Notes under the pieces: model-generated
Told to the model about the DNA's origin: nothing
Seen by the model: the letters and a program-made list of their open reading frames with translations, nothing else
Databases searched by the model: none
Shown: positions 25,332 to 33,451 of the stretch, one piece after another
Position numbering within the stretch: position 1 is the stretch's first letter
Layout: each line of letters opens with the position of its first letter
Origin: Chloroflexia bacterium
GTDB taxonomy: Bacteria > Chloroflexota > Chloroflexia > Thermobaculales > Thermobaculaceae
Assembly: GCA_030446765.1 (NCBI GenBank)
Contig: JAUJMR010000011.1
Span: 1 to 36,952, forward strand
Direction: 5' to 3'
DNA length: 36,952 nt
Translations under genes and position numbers: made by a program

Positions 25332-26075
25332 TCAGCGACCGAGCCATCGCCCAACGGGAACAAGGAAGTGGGGCACCTCCTCCCGGTACCGCAGGTATCG
25401 ATCGCCGTAGGCCTCCAGGAGCAGGCGGCCCTCGTGCACGGAGCCAAGCACCAGGTAGACGGCGGTCACGACCCCGAACGCCGCCCACTTCACCGTCATC
25501 ACGGGTGAGAGCCAATAGAGGGTGAGAACGAAGTAGTTCAGCGGGTGGCGCGAGAGCCGGTACGGCCCGCCCCAGTTCGGGCGGTCATCGCCGAGCTTCG
25601 GCGGAGGGTGCTGGGAGACCGGCCCTGGGGAAATCGGCCTGCCCCGCACGTACTCCCACGCCTGGGTCAGCCCGGGGAACATCCCCGCCCCGACCCGCAA
25701 CCCGCCCACGACCACGGCCAGCAGGGAGAGAGCCTGCCCGCCCAGCATCACGGCACGGAGCGGGCCGCGCACGGTGTACAGGTGGCGGTCGGGGAGGGTC
25801 CACTCGTAGCGCACGAGTACCGCGAGCGAGAGCCCGGCCACGACGTTGTAGCCGAGCCGGTACAGCGCGTCGGACCGCCGCGCACCCAGCCGCGTCCTCG
25901 CCCGGCGCTTGACGCGCGACGTGGCGAGCAGGCTGTGCACCGCGGCCCACGCCGACAGCGCGAGCGCAGATTTTATGGCGGTACTGGTGTACACGGGCGA
26001 GAGCATCTGTTCCTGTGGACGTACCCTGATTTGGTGGACAGTTGAGCTTCGGGCGGCGGTTGTTTGGGTCATCAT
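25332..26075 (-). CDS. Integral-membrane methyltransferase-like protein (NnrU/isoprenylcysteine methyltransferase superfamily)
   Basis: This is a 247-residue multi-helix membrane protein. Hydrophobic segments include AIKSALALSAWAAVHSLLAT, LGYNVVAGLSLAVLVRYEWT, AVMLGGQALSLLAVVVGGLR, LNYFVLTLYWLSPVMTVKWA and AFGVVTAVYLVLGSVHEGRL. The C-terminal signature is YRLSRHPLNYF..HEGRLLLEAYGDRYLRYRE, the SAM-binding pattern (RHPxY..E..L...G..Y..Y) of ICMT, PEMT, MddA and NnrU proteins. It may methylate a lipid, thiol or prenyl substrate; which one cannot be told. The start is ATG at 26075 or 26072 after GGAAAGGG; the open frame extends further upstream without support. Monocistronic. Confidence 0.75.
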   Translation of the reverse strand: MMTQTTAARSSTVHQIRVRPQEQMLSPVYTSTAIKSALALSAWAAVHSLLATSRVKRRARTRLGARRSDALYRLGYNVVAGLSLAVLVRYEWTLPDRHLYTVRGPLRAVMLGGQALSLLAVVVGGLRVGAGMFPGLTQAWEYVRGRPISPGPVSQHPPPKLGDDRPNWGGPYRLSRHPLNYFVLTLYWLSPVMTVKWAAFGVVTAVYLVLGSVHEGRLLLEAYGDRYLRYREEVPHFLVPVGRWLGR

Positions 26076-26103
26076 ACCCTTTCCGTGTTCGACAGGGCTG
26101 GTG

Positions 26104-26190
26104 TCACCCAGTGAGGAGCGCAAAGGGCACACCCAGGTCGCGGGCGATCTACGCTACCGGCTTGCCGCTCGTGTGCGGCAGCTGCATCAT
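26104..26190 (-). pseudogene. Possible IS3-type transposase OrfA fragment
   Basis: A GGAGGAA ribosome site precedes ATG ATG, then QLPHTSGKPVA, a TAG stop, and IARDLGVPFALLTG in the same frame. The string SGKPVA(Q)IARDLGV matches the N-terminal helix-turn-helix of IS3-family OrfA proteins, with TAG in place of a Gln codon. Only about 28 codons survive, so this is tentative. Confidence 0.3.
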
Positions 26191-26279
26191 TTCCTCCGTA
26201 GACTCCTTTCCGAGCTACTATACCCGGCCCTTAGGTATCCACCAAACCGGGGCAGGTCCAAGACCAGGGTAACTCCAAC

Positions 26280-26771
26280 TCAGGGCACAGCAGACACCAC
26301 CTGAACCGCGAATACAATGACCAGCAGCGCGATCGTAGCTGTGGGCGCGAGCCACCTGATCGGTTCGGCACTAGCTCGCACCGCCCGCCAGGTCGCGTAT
26401 GCTGCCCACGCCCCGACGAGAAGATTCGCGATGTGGCTGATGTCCTGATAGGGGAACGCGCCTGCACAGGGAGGGGGGCAAGCAGCCAGCACCGCCACAC
26501 CGTTGGCGAGTAGAGCGAAACCGATGTCCAGCACAAGCAAGCTGACCAACGCTGATTTCTTCCCCTGGCTCGCCAGGGCAAGCGCGAGCGCCCACCAGGC
26601 GGCGACCAAACCGAACAACAGGACGAGTCCTGCCTGGAGTGCCGACATGTGCATAGAGGAGGCGCCGAACAGCCCGATGTGCCAGTCTATGAGCACGTGC
26701 GTCAGGCTGACCCCTAGCGCGAGCGCACTCAGCCAGAGCCACGGACTGGTGCGTCGCCCTATTGCCGGCAC
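26280..26771 (-). CDS. Integral membrane protein, five predicted helices
   Basis: Function not recognised; 163 residues from the GTG at 26771, which has GGAGTGGAG seven bases upstream. A TTG at 26792 would add seven residues but lacks a ribosome site. The helices are LWLSALALGVSLTHVLIDWH, ALQAGLVLLFGLVAAWWALA, LVSLLVLDIGFALLANGVAV, an amphipathic HIANLLVGAWAAYATWRAV, and LAPTATIALLVIVFAVQVVS. A CPPPC motif sits between helices 3 and 4, on one membrane face, and could bind a metal or form a disulfide. The next gene upstream on the same strand is also a membrane protein, 105 bases away. Confidence 0.65.
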   Translation of the reverse strand: MPAIGRRTSPWLWLSALALGVSLTHVLIDWHIGLFGASSMHMSALQAGLVLLFGLVAAWWALALALASQGKKSALVSLLVLDIGFALLANGVAVLAACPPPCAGAFPYQDISHIANLLVGAWAAYATWRAVRASAEPIRWLAPTATIALLVIVFAVQVVSAVP

Positions 26772-26875
26772 GCTATCGCTCCACTCCGACAAGGTTCACG
26801 CTTGCCAGCACGTCGTACGTGGGTAATACCACGCGTCGCATCGTTGTCCTGCGATCTCCCGGCTCCAGCAGCGAC

Positions 26876-27454
26876 TCACGAGTCCAATCCGGCGTGTGCC
26901 CGCAGAGCAACTCCGAGCAGCAGCCAGCAGACGCCCCAGAGCCCGATCGCGTAGTTCATTGCCAGGCCGGGCAGGGCAAAGGATGGGATCAGTACAAATG
27001 GGATGAACAGGCCGCAGGCCAGGGGCGTGAACCGGTGCCAGCCCGTCCAGCGGCCGGCTCTCGCCACAGCCACGCCAGCCAGGATCAGTCCCAGCATCAT
27101 GGCCAGTGTTGCGATACCGTAGAGCGCCTCCGTTGGGCCGAACTCGGCCAGCCAGCTTACCTCGGCTACGACGAGCACGGCGAGGCCGAGCAGCGCCACG
27201 GGGAGGCCGACAACAGCTAAGAGACCCCGTCCGGCGGCCCCCGAGCGCGCCACACCGGCTACTCCGGCCATCAGCAGCAGGTGGCTAATGATATTGAGCG
27301 CGGGAATGATGGCAGGTGGCGGGTCCTGTGCCTGGAGAGACGCCAGCGGGATGCCCAGAATGATCTGTAGCAGCGCGCCTGCGATGAGGGCCCAGGATGC
27401 CAGGGTGATCAGCAAATCCCCGGCGCGCCCGCGCTTGAGTGTGCTTGTAGCCAT
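26876..27454 (-). CDS. Integral membrane protein, about six predicted helices
   Basis: Function not recognised; 192 residues. The ATG at 27454 has AGGAGGAAGAG upstream, a strong site. After a short basic start (MATSTLKRGRAGD) come hydrophobic segments LLITLASWALIAGALLQIIL, IIPALNIISHLLLMAGVAGV, GLLAVVGLPVALLGLAVLVV, ALYGIATLAMMLGLILAGVA, CGLFIPFVLIPSFALPGLAM and LWGVCWLLLGVALRAHAGLD. It is probably cotranscribed with the downstream membrane gene, and lies 89 bases after the MPDTGAGG protein gene. No motif indicates transport or enzyme activity. Confidence 0.75.
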   Translation of the reverse strand: MATSTLKRGRAGDLLITLASWALIAGALLQIILGIPLASLQAQDPPPAIIPALNIISHLLLMAGVAGVARSGAAGRGLLAVVGLPVALLGLAVLVVAEVSWLAEFGPTEALYGIATLAMMLGLILAGVAVARAGRWTGWHRFTPLACGLFIPFVLIPSFALPGLAMNYAIGLWGVCWLLLGVALRAHAGLDS

Positions 27455-27543
27455 AATCTCTTCCTCCTGATTGGTGTCCGGTCCAACGAACCGTCTCCTT
27501 CAGCGTGCCCTTCCCGCGGCGGTGCGTGACCGTGCTACCTCCG

Positions 27544-28214
27544 TCATTCCGAGGCTGCCTGCCGGCGGACGGCCCATCTGCGGCCCACGAGCAACGCCAG
27601 GCCGAGTACCAGGGAAACTGAGGCCCACTGCGAGCGCTCATTGCTACGCGCCATTCCACCCGCGCCGGTGTCGGGCATCGCGGTCGGGCACGTGAGATCG
27701 GGGTCGAAGTTGGGGTCCGCGCCCAGCATCAGCACTTGGCCGCCGGGCTTGAAGTAGACGTGTAGCATGTAGTGCGGCTCGGGTATACCCGGATGTCCCT
27801 GCTGCAGCTTGATCGGCACACCGAACATCTCCATCTCCCCCTGGCCGACGTCCTTGGCCTCCCACTCGAGACCGATAACCTTCTGCTGGCCGGCGTTGAG
27901 GAGCACGGCCACCGGATTCTTGGGGTCCATCGTGCCCTTCGGGAACTGATCCTCATTGAACTGGGGGTTGATGATGTGGACGCCCATGCCGCCAACACCG
28001 GGTACGGAAACACACTCCTCAGTGTTGAAGGTGTAGCCCATCGCCTTGAGCTCATCCAGTGACTTTCCCTCGTATCGCGCCTAAGCTGGGCGACCCCCTC
28101 AGGTTCCTGGATCGGCTCAGTGCCGTTGCCCGGTGGCGGACCACCGGCCAGAGCAGGTGGTGCCAGCGTCAGTGTGAGTATCAGGATACTGATAAATGAT
28201 GTGATAGCCTTCAT
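27544..28214 (-). CDS. Secreted protein with MPDTGAGG C-terminal anchor, one frameshift
   Basis: The ATG at 28214 has AAGGAGTGACCCA upstream. The signal peptide is MKAITSFISILILTLTLAPP then ALAGG. The second frame (28041-27544) gives MGYTFNTEECVSVPGVGGMG, PVAVLLNAGQQKVIGLEWEA, and PEPHYMLHVYFKPGGQVLML. It ends MPDTGAGGMARSNERSQ, a hydrophobic WASVSLVLGLALLVG and a basic RRWAVRRQ tail. One G added at 28080-28081 joins the frames as AQLRARYEGKSLDELKAMGY. The corrected protein has about 223 residues. The C-terminal layout mimics a sortase signal with MPDTG in place of LPxTG and is shared with the gene at 18246. It is probably an exported, surface-anchored protein of unknown function. Confidence 0.8.
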
Positions 28215-28312
28215 TGGGTCACTCCTTCTGCGTAGACCTCTATCGTTGTGTCAATTGCCTCCCGTGCTGCGTCAGATGCCGCCGCGGGGCGAAATTACGC
28301 ACCAGCCCCGGC

Positions 28313-28728
28313 TCAAGCGGGGATAGCCCCGAGCTGCTGCAGCACGCCGAGCTGATCCATGCTCGACCAGTGCTCCGTAATCTTCCCATCAGGACCAAAG
28401 CGGTGGATCTCCATCAACTCCGCTGCGACGTGCCTGCCGGTCGATGCTACACCAAAGAACTCCCCTCGTGAGTCCCGCTCCACCGTATGCGCTGCACCAC
28501 TTTGTCACCCTCGGCGATCTGGTCCTCGACGGTGGCGGACAGGTCGGGGAAAGCGTGACGGAGCGACATTACGAACTGCTTCGCGCCCTCGGCACCCTCG
28601 ACATGCGTTTCGGGCGTGTGGTGGATCAGGTCAGGAGCGAGGATCTCGTCCGCGACGGCGAGGTCGCCCTGGCTGAACAACTCGTCGGCAATGCGCCGGG
28701 CACGGGACTTCATATCTTCTGGTGTCAT
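28313..28728 (-). CDS. SnoaL-like ester cyclase/NTF2-fold protein, one frameshift
   Basis: The ATG at 28728 (MTPEDMKSRARRIADELFSQ) follows AAAGGAG. The first frame gives ADEILAPDLIHHTPETHVEG and VMSLRHAFPDLSATVEDQIA, then RIRWSGTHEG. The second gives EFFGVASTGRHV, MEIHRFGPDGKITEHWSSMD, and LGVLQQLGAIPA. One more C in the four-C run at 28462-28465 restores GTHEGEFFGVASTGR, so a homopolymer miscount explains the break. The corrected length of about 139 residues is normal for the family. The ribosome site lies inside the end of the cupin gene upstream, implying translational coupling. Confidence 0.8.
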
Positions 28729-28732
28729 CGGC

Positions 28733-29421
28733 TTATCTCCTTTGGATACTGTGTCTGTCGTCCCATGGTTGCGGCTGATGACGGCGCTTACCGTACTGAG
28801 CAAGCACGCGCTCACCGCCCGTCCACCGTCCGAACCGAGCGAGCACACCGATCAGCGGCCAGTAGATCCAGCGCGGCAGCGGTGGCATGTAGAGGTCACT
28901 CTTGTGCAAGAGCAACGCGGCCACGAGCGGCTGCTTACGCAGCAGCCCTTCGATGCCGAGCATCGATGTGGGGACGGCGGCGCGCAGCGACCGGGCGATG
29001 GGGGCGGCACCTCGCAGCACGTTCGTATGGCGGCAGGCGCCTACAGGATCGCCGCGCTGGCGGGCGATGTGGAGGACTCCCGTGGATGGGGCAATCGTGG
29101 CGGTGCCGCCCGGCGCAAGCGTGATCCGGCGCTTGCCGAGCTGGAGCTCCACCGTGCCCGCCACCCCTTCGAAGATTTCTGTTTGTTTCCGATGGGCGTG
29201 GGACACCGGTCCTCCGCCTGGCGCAACCTCTATCCGCATCAGCACCTGCGATCCGTTCGACTCTTCTTTCTCGCAGCATCGGGTTGACGATCATCCACCA
29301 GCGGCTTCTTGCCGGTCTCGTCGTTACTATAGAAGGCATCGCGCGATCGTCTCGCCAGATCCTCCGGGCTCGCGATCATCCTCCTTGCGCTTGCCGCGGT
29401 CTCGTCGTTACTCTCTACCAT
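28733..29421 (-). CDS. Cupin-domain protein, frameshifted near its N-terminus
   Basis: The main frame (to 29245) gives VLMRIEVAPGGGPVSHAHRK then QTEIFEGVAGTVELQLG and ITLAPGGTATIAPSTGVLHI. These are the two cupin motifs; the first keeps HxH...E as HAHRKQTEIFE, and the second retains the His of VLHIA. The C-terminal helix region (LLRKQPLVAALLLHKSDLYM then PPLPRWIYWPLIGVLARFG) is typical of DUF-type cupins of about 150-190 residues. A one-base excess near 29268 separates it from MIVNPMLREEESNGSQ. The ATG at 29421 has a strong GGAGGTGGGCG site but precedes an odd, internally repeated N-terminus, so the true start is uncertain. The gene is coupled to the SnoaL-like gene. Confidence 0.65.
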
Positions 29422-29617
29422 CGCCCACCTCCATTCTCTCGATCAGCTAGTGCTGGATGCAGCGTCCGCATCCCCCTTCCCGCGCTCGTGCTGTCGCTCC
29501 CACGGCGTACTTCGGTGCCGGGCTGGATGCGGTCACGTTGCCCGTGACTGCATCCCTCCCCCAACGGGCTCCTCCTTAGTCACGCTCGGCTCCGCGCTAG
29601 CCGAGCACGTTAGGCTG

Positions 29618-29953
29618 TTACTCCGAGATGCCCAGGCACACCAGAGCGTTGTCTATGGCCTGGCCGTCGCACTCGTCGTCGCCACCGGGGCCGGCAGCCA
29701 GCGCGCCCTCGGGCAGGGTGTGGTGCGCGTAGGCGTCGAATGAGAAGGTCTGGCCATCCGTGACGGTGATGAAGGCACCGCCGCCCTGCTTCGCCGGCGT
29801 GAACGATTCGGTGACGATGTTGTACGTGCCGATTGAGCCCGCACCCGCCTGCTTGCTCACGTTCGAGCAGTAGTGGGCGAGAGCCGGACCGGTGCCCACG
29901 ACCAGTGCCAGTGCCGTCGCTGCTGTCGCAGTCAGTATCCTTACATTGTTCAT
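29618..29953 (-). CDS. Small secreted protein
   Basis: This 111-residue protein begins MNNVRILTATAATALALVVG then TGPALAHYC, a clear signal peptide with an ALA cleavage site. The mature part has SKQAGAGSIGTYNIVTESFT, AFITVTDGQTFSFDAYAHHT and DECDGQAIDNALVCLGISE. Three Cys remain after cleavage, so one disulfide is likely, and beta structure is suggested. It is not a family I recognise. The ATG at 29953 follows AGGAGATTAGG. It is divergent from the XRE-STAND regulator across 250 bases, and may be one of its targets. Confidence 0.75.
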   Translation of the reverse strand: MNNVRILTATAATALALVVGTGPALAHYCSNVSKQAGAGSIGTYNIVTESFTPAKQGGGAFITVTDGQTFSFDAYAHHTLPEGALAAGPGGDDECDGQAIDNALVCLGISE

Positions 29954-30122
29954 CCTAATCTCCTGTCTCGCTTACGTGTATGGAAGTGCATGGGCCATGT
30001 CCTACCCTCTGATATGGCTATCTCCTTTGCGTGCGGTGCCTCCTGTGGTCGCAGGCCTTGAAACCATTCTGGGGCGTGTGGCTGCCTGGGAACAGGACGA
30101 GCGCCCCCCGTTTACTGGACGT

Positions 30123-30150
30123 TTGACAGGGAGTGGCGCTCCTATACAAT
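30123..30150 (+). promoter_or_regulatory. Sigma70-like promoter of the XRE-STAND regulator
   Basis: TTGACA (30123-30128), 16 bases, TACAAT (30145-30150). Both boxes are near-consensus, and the ATG follows about 53 bases later. Confidence 0.6.
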
Positions 30151-30203
30151 GTGGCGACAGCGTGGATCCCGAGAATGTAGCCACGTTGCCGGGAGCGACG
30201 GCC

Positions 30204-32834
30204 ATGAAGGAAACGAAGACGCCGGCCTTCGGGGCTCTACTCAAGCGCCTCCGTGTAGCGACCGGCCTGACACAGGAGGCGCTGGCGGAGCGGGCCGGGT
30301 TGAGCGCGAAGGCGGTTAGTGACCTCGAGCGCGATCCGACCCGCACACCGCGACTCGAGAGCGTCACACTACTGGCGGATGCACTACACATCGACCCGAA
30401 GCAGCGTGCACTTTTACTGGCGGCCGCTCGACCGGACAGTGTCCCGAAGACGTCACCGATGCTCACAGAGGTCGCGATGCGGAGCCCTCCGCGACCTCTT
30501 ACCCCCCTTATCGGCCGCGCCGGCGTCAGCACCGCTGTGGCGAACCTGCTGCGGCGCGACGAGAGCAGGCTCCTCACCCTGGTGGGGCCCGGCGGCGTCG
30601 GCAAGACGCGCCTCGCTATAGAGGTGGCTGGGCGTGTGGCAGACAACTTCCCCGACGGCATCATCTTCGTGGACCTGGCGGCTCTGAGCGATTCCTCCAT
30701 GGTGCTGCCCGGGATCGCTCAGTCGCTGGGTCTGGACGATCGCGGCACGGTGCCTGTTCGTGAGCGCCTGACCAGCTATCTAGGGGGCAAACACCTCCTG
30801 CTCTTGCTGGATAACTTCGAGCACCTCCTTGAGGCACGGGAGTTGGTGCTCGCCCTGCTTGAGGCCTGCCCACGCCTTGTCGTGCTCGCGACGAGCCGCG
30901 TGGCCCTGCGCGTCCGCGGGGAGCGTGAGTACCGGGTGGCACCCCTGGCGCTGCCCGAAGATTCTGCCTCGATTGAAACACTGGCGCGCTCGCCGGCGGT
31001 TGAACTTTTCCTGGACCGAGCGCAGGCCGCGGGAGTCGACCTGACACCGGACGCGGTGACCGGGCCGGTCCTGGCTGAGATCTGCACCCGGCTTGATGGC
31101 TTGCCCCTTGGTATCGAGCTCGCTGCAGCATGGGCGAGGCTGCTGTCACCGCAACAGTTGTTGGCGCGCCTCGAACCTCGCCTTCCGATGCTGGTTGATG
31201 GGTCACACGACTTGCCGGCCCGTCAGAAGACCATGCGCGACGCGATCGCCTGGAGCTACGACCTGCTCGATGCCGAGGGGCAGGCACTGTTCCGCCGACT
31301 CTCGATCTTCGCTGGCGGCTGCACGCTGGACGCGGCGGAAGCAATCTGCGTCGGGGGAGGCGAGGGGCCGACGCTGTTGCGGGGGCTGGCCACACTCGTG
31401 GACCAGAGCTTGGTACGGATGAGGAAGGACGAGCAAGCGAACACAGCTCAGCCGCGTGCATGGATGTTGGAGACGATCCGCGAGTATGGATTGGAGCAGC
31501 TGGAGAACAGTGGTGAGGCCGAGACGGTAGCCCAGCGACACACGGCGTTCTACCTGTCACTAGCTGAGTCAGCGGCGCCACAGCTAGTCGGCGCAGACCA
31601 AGTGAGATGGCTCGACCGCCTGGACGAGGAGATCCCGAACCTCCGGGTGGCACTGAGCAGGCTGCTTGAGGACGGTGACGTGTCGGGCGCGCTCTGCATG
31701 GGGGGAGCCCTCGGCTGGTTCTGGTTCGTTCGCGGCCACCTGTCGGAGGGTCGTGCCTGGATGGAGCGCACTCTGGCGAGTGAGGTGGTGCGGCAATTTG
31801 AGACCGAGCAGCCGACGATCGTCGCACGGGTCCTCCTGAGCGCGGGACAGCTCGCACTCTTCCAGGGCGATCTTCCCGCCGCGAGGACTCATCTGGAGGC
31901 GAGCGCCACCCTGTGCCGGGCTGCGGGCGTGCACGACCAAGGGGACCGCGCGGCGCGCATTCTCCTCACCGAAGCACTAGGCTTTCTTGTCGTGGTGTGC
32001 AATTGGACCGGCCAGTCGGCTGCTGCCAGCCAGATTATTGCCGAATACGAGGAGACTGTCGGCACATTGGATGACCCGCGGACCAGCGCCTGGCGTGCTT
32101 TCAACTTCGGTCGACTTCACCTCTACCAGTACGGCAATCCAGTGTCCGCACAGTCATATCTGCGCGAGGCCGAGATCACCTTCCGACAGCTCGGGGATAT
32201 CTGGCACCTGGCCCATGTCCTGATGGACCTGGGAATGACTGCGCTGTGGGCGGGGGACACCGACGGTGCACGGAGACTCCTTGTGGAGTCGCTCCAGGCA
32301 GCTCGGGCACTCAGAGAGCGCCAGATGGAAGCAGCGGTGCTCAACAACCTGGGAGAAGTCGCTCGGCTCGCCGGGGAGGACGAAATAGCAGCCGATCACT
32401 ACAACACCAGCATGCGGATCTATCACAACATCGGAGGCAAGGTCGAGAGCCCACGACTGCTACACAACCTCGGCTACCTTGCACTCCACGCGGGGGACGA
32501 ATCAGGATCACGTGAGCGCTTCGCGCAGAGCCTGGCGGAGTCGCGCGCAATCGGCAAACAGCGCGGCGTTGCCGAGGGACTCACCGGACTAGCTGCAGTC
32601 GCCGCACACCGGAGCACCGCGGATTCCGTCGTACTGGCTGCACGCCTTTGGGGCGCTGCCGACGCGATTCACGCGGCGGAGGGCACACCGGTCTGGCCAA
32701 CCGATCAGGCCGAGCGAGCCCGCTACGAGGCGTTCGCCCGCGAGACGTTCGGCAACGAGGTATTCGATGCCGCCTACGATGATGGCTGCACACTCCCCAA
32801 AGAGCAGGCGATAGCCGAGTCGCTTTCCGTATGA
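30204..32834 (+). CDS. XRE-HTH STAND regulator (HTH + NB-ARC-like ATPase + TPR)
   Basis: This is an 876-residue intact protein. Residues 8-70 form an XRE helix-turn-helix (FGALLKRLRVATGLTQEALA then ERAGLSAKAVSDLER). The ATPase has Walker A GPGGVGKT at 128-135, Walker B HLLLLLDNFEHLL near 197-209, and the ATSR sensor stretch. GLPLGIELAAAWARLLSPQQ is the GLPL motif of NB-ARC/AP-ATPases. The C-terminal half (about 480-850) is TPR-like with Ala/Leu/Arg repeats, ending AYDDGCTLPKEQAIAESLSV. The start at 30204 is chosen because it opens the HTH and has GGGAG upstream; the frame is open from 29892 but the promoter lies in between. The family consists of ligand-gated transcription regulators. The ligand and targets are unknown. 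Confidence 0.92.
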   Translation: MKETKTPAFGALLKRLRVATGLTQEALAERAGLSAKAVSDLERDPTRTPRLESVTLLADALHIDPKQRALLLAAARPDSVPKTSPMLTEVAMRSPPRPLTPLIGRAGVSTAVANLLRRDESRLLTLVGPGGVGKTRLAIEVAGRVADNFPDGIIFVDLAALSDSSMVLPGIAQSLGLDDRGTVPVRERLTSYLGGKHLLLLLDNFEHLLEARELVLALLEACPRLVVLATSRVALRVRGEREYRVAPLALPEDSASIETLARSPAVELFLDRAQAAGVDLTPDAVTGPVLAEICTRLDGLPLGIELAAAWARLLSPQQLLARLEPRLPMLVDGSHDLPARQKTMRDAIAWSYDLLDAEGQALFRRLSIFAGGCTLDAAEAICVGGGEGPTLLRGLATLVDQSLVRMRKDEQANTAQPRAWMLETIREYGLEQLENSGEAETVAQRHTAFYLSLAESAAPQLVGADQVRWLDRLDEEIPNLRVALSRLLEDGDVSGALCMGGALGWFWFVRGHLSEGRAWMERTLASEVVRQFETEQPTIVARVLLSAGQLALFQGDLPAARTHLEASATLCRAAGVHDQGDRAARILLTEALGFLVVVCNWTGQSAAASQIIAEYEETVGTLDDPRTSAWRAFNFGRLHLYQYGNPVSAQSYLREAEITFRQLGDIWHLAHVLMDLGMTALWAGDTDGARRLLVESLQAARALRERQMEAAVLNNLGEVARLAGEDEIAADHYNTSMRIYHNIGGKVESPRLLHNLGYLALHAGDESGSRERFAQSLAESRAIGKQRGVAEGLTGLAAVAAHRSTADSVVLAARLWGAADAIHAAEGTPVWPTDQAERARYEAFARETFGNEVFDAAYDDGCTLPKEQAIAESLSV

Positions 32835-32925
32835 TCGGGGCATAGGGTGCTAGGTGACGGGTCCCACAAGTAATTACAAAAGGGTTGTACTACAGCCGGC
32901 ACAGCCCAACGCGCCAGCCTTGCGC

Positions 32926-33345
32926 TCAGCGTGGGAGCGCGCCGAGCTGCTGCATCGGCCCAAGCGCGTCGAAGTTACCCCAGTACTCCGCGATCCTGTT
33001 GTTCACGAGGCGGTATATGACCGTGCCCGTCACGTCCACCCGTCTGCCTGTTGGCTCAATCCCCATGAATGCGCCACGGTGGGTGCCCTCCAGCCTCCAG
33101 CGCGCCACGACCCGGTCCTGCTCGGCAATAAGGTCCTCGACCGGAAAGCGGGCGTCCGGGAAGGCCGTTCGGAACAGGAGCGCAACCTGACTCACGTTTT
33201 CGACGCCGCGCACGGGCTCGCGCCGAGTCGCATCATGCCCGAGCACCTCCGGCGTGAAAATCTCCTCGACGACAGCCACATCACCCGCACCGAACACGTC
33301 GTCAAACAGCCGCCGCACCACCGCCTTGTTCTCCTCAATCGACAC
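32926..33345 (-). CDS. SnoaL-like ester cyclase/NTF2-fold protein
   Basis: This intact 139-residue protein has the same motif order as its two relatives in the window: IEENKAVVRRLFDDVFGAGD, then FTPEVLGHDATR, FRTAFPDARFPVEDLIAEQD, RWRLEGTHRGAFMGIEPTGR, NRIAEYWGNFD, and GPMQQLGALPR. The GTG start at 33345 (VSIEENKAVV) has GGGGGTGCGG upstream; the longer upstream frame has no family match. It converges on the XRE-STAND gene and lies about 100 bases after the alpha/beta hydrolase gene, likely one operon. Ligand or substrate unknown. Confidence 0.85.
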   Translation of the reverse strand: MSIEENKAVVRRLFDDVFGAGDVAVVEEIFTPEVLGHDATRREPVRGVENVSQVALLFRTAFPDARFPVEDLIAEQDRVVARWRLEGTHRGAFMGIEPTGRRVDVTGTVIYRLVNNRIAEYWGNFDALGPMQQLGALPR

Positions 33346-33451
33346 ACCGCACCCCCATAGCCTTCCGCCCGAACGCCACGTCGAGCCGTCGCACCCGTGC
33401 AACACAGTCTCCGCCCTCGTCAGCCGAATGGAGATCGATGCATCGGTGGCG

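Noticed and set aside
30661-31857. Open frame of 398 codons on the minus strand
   Set aside because: Antisense to the ATPase core of the XRE-STAND gene and strongly Arg/Pro-rich.
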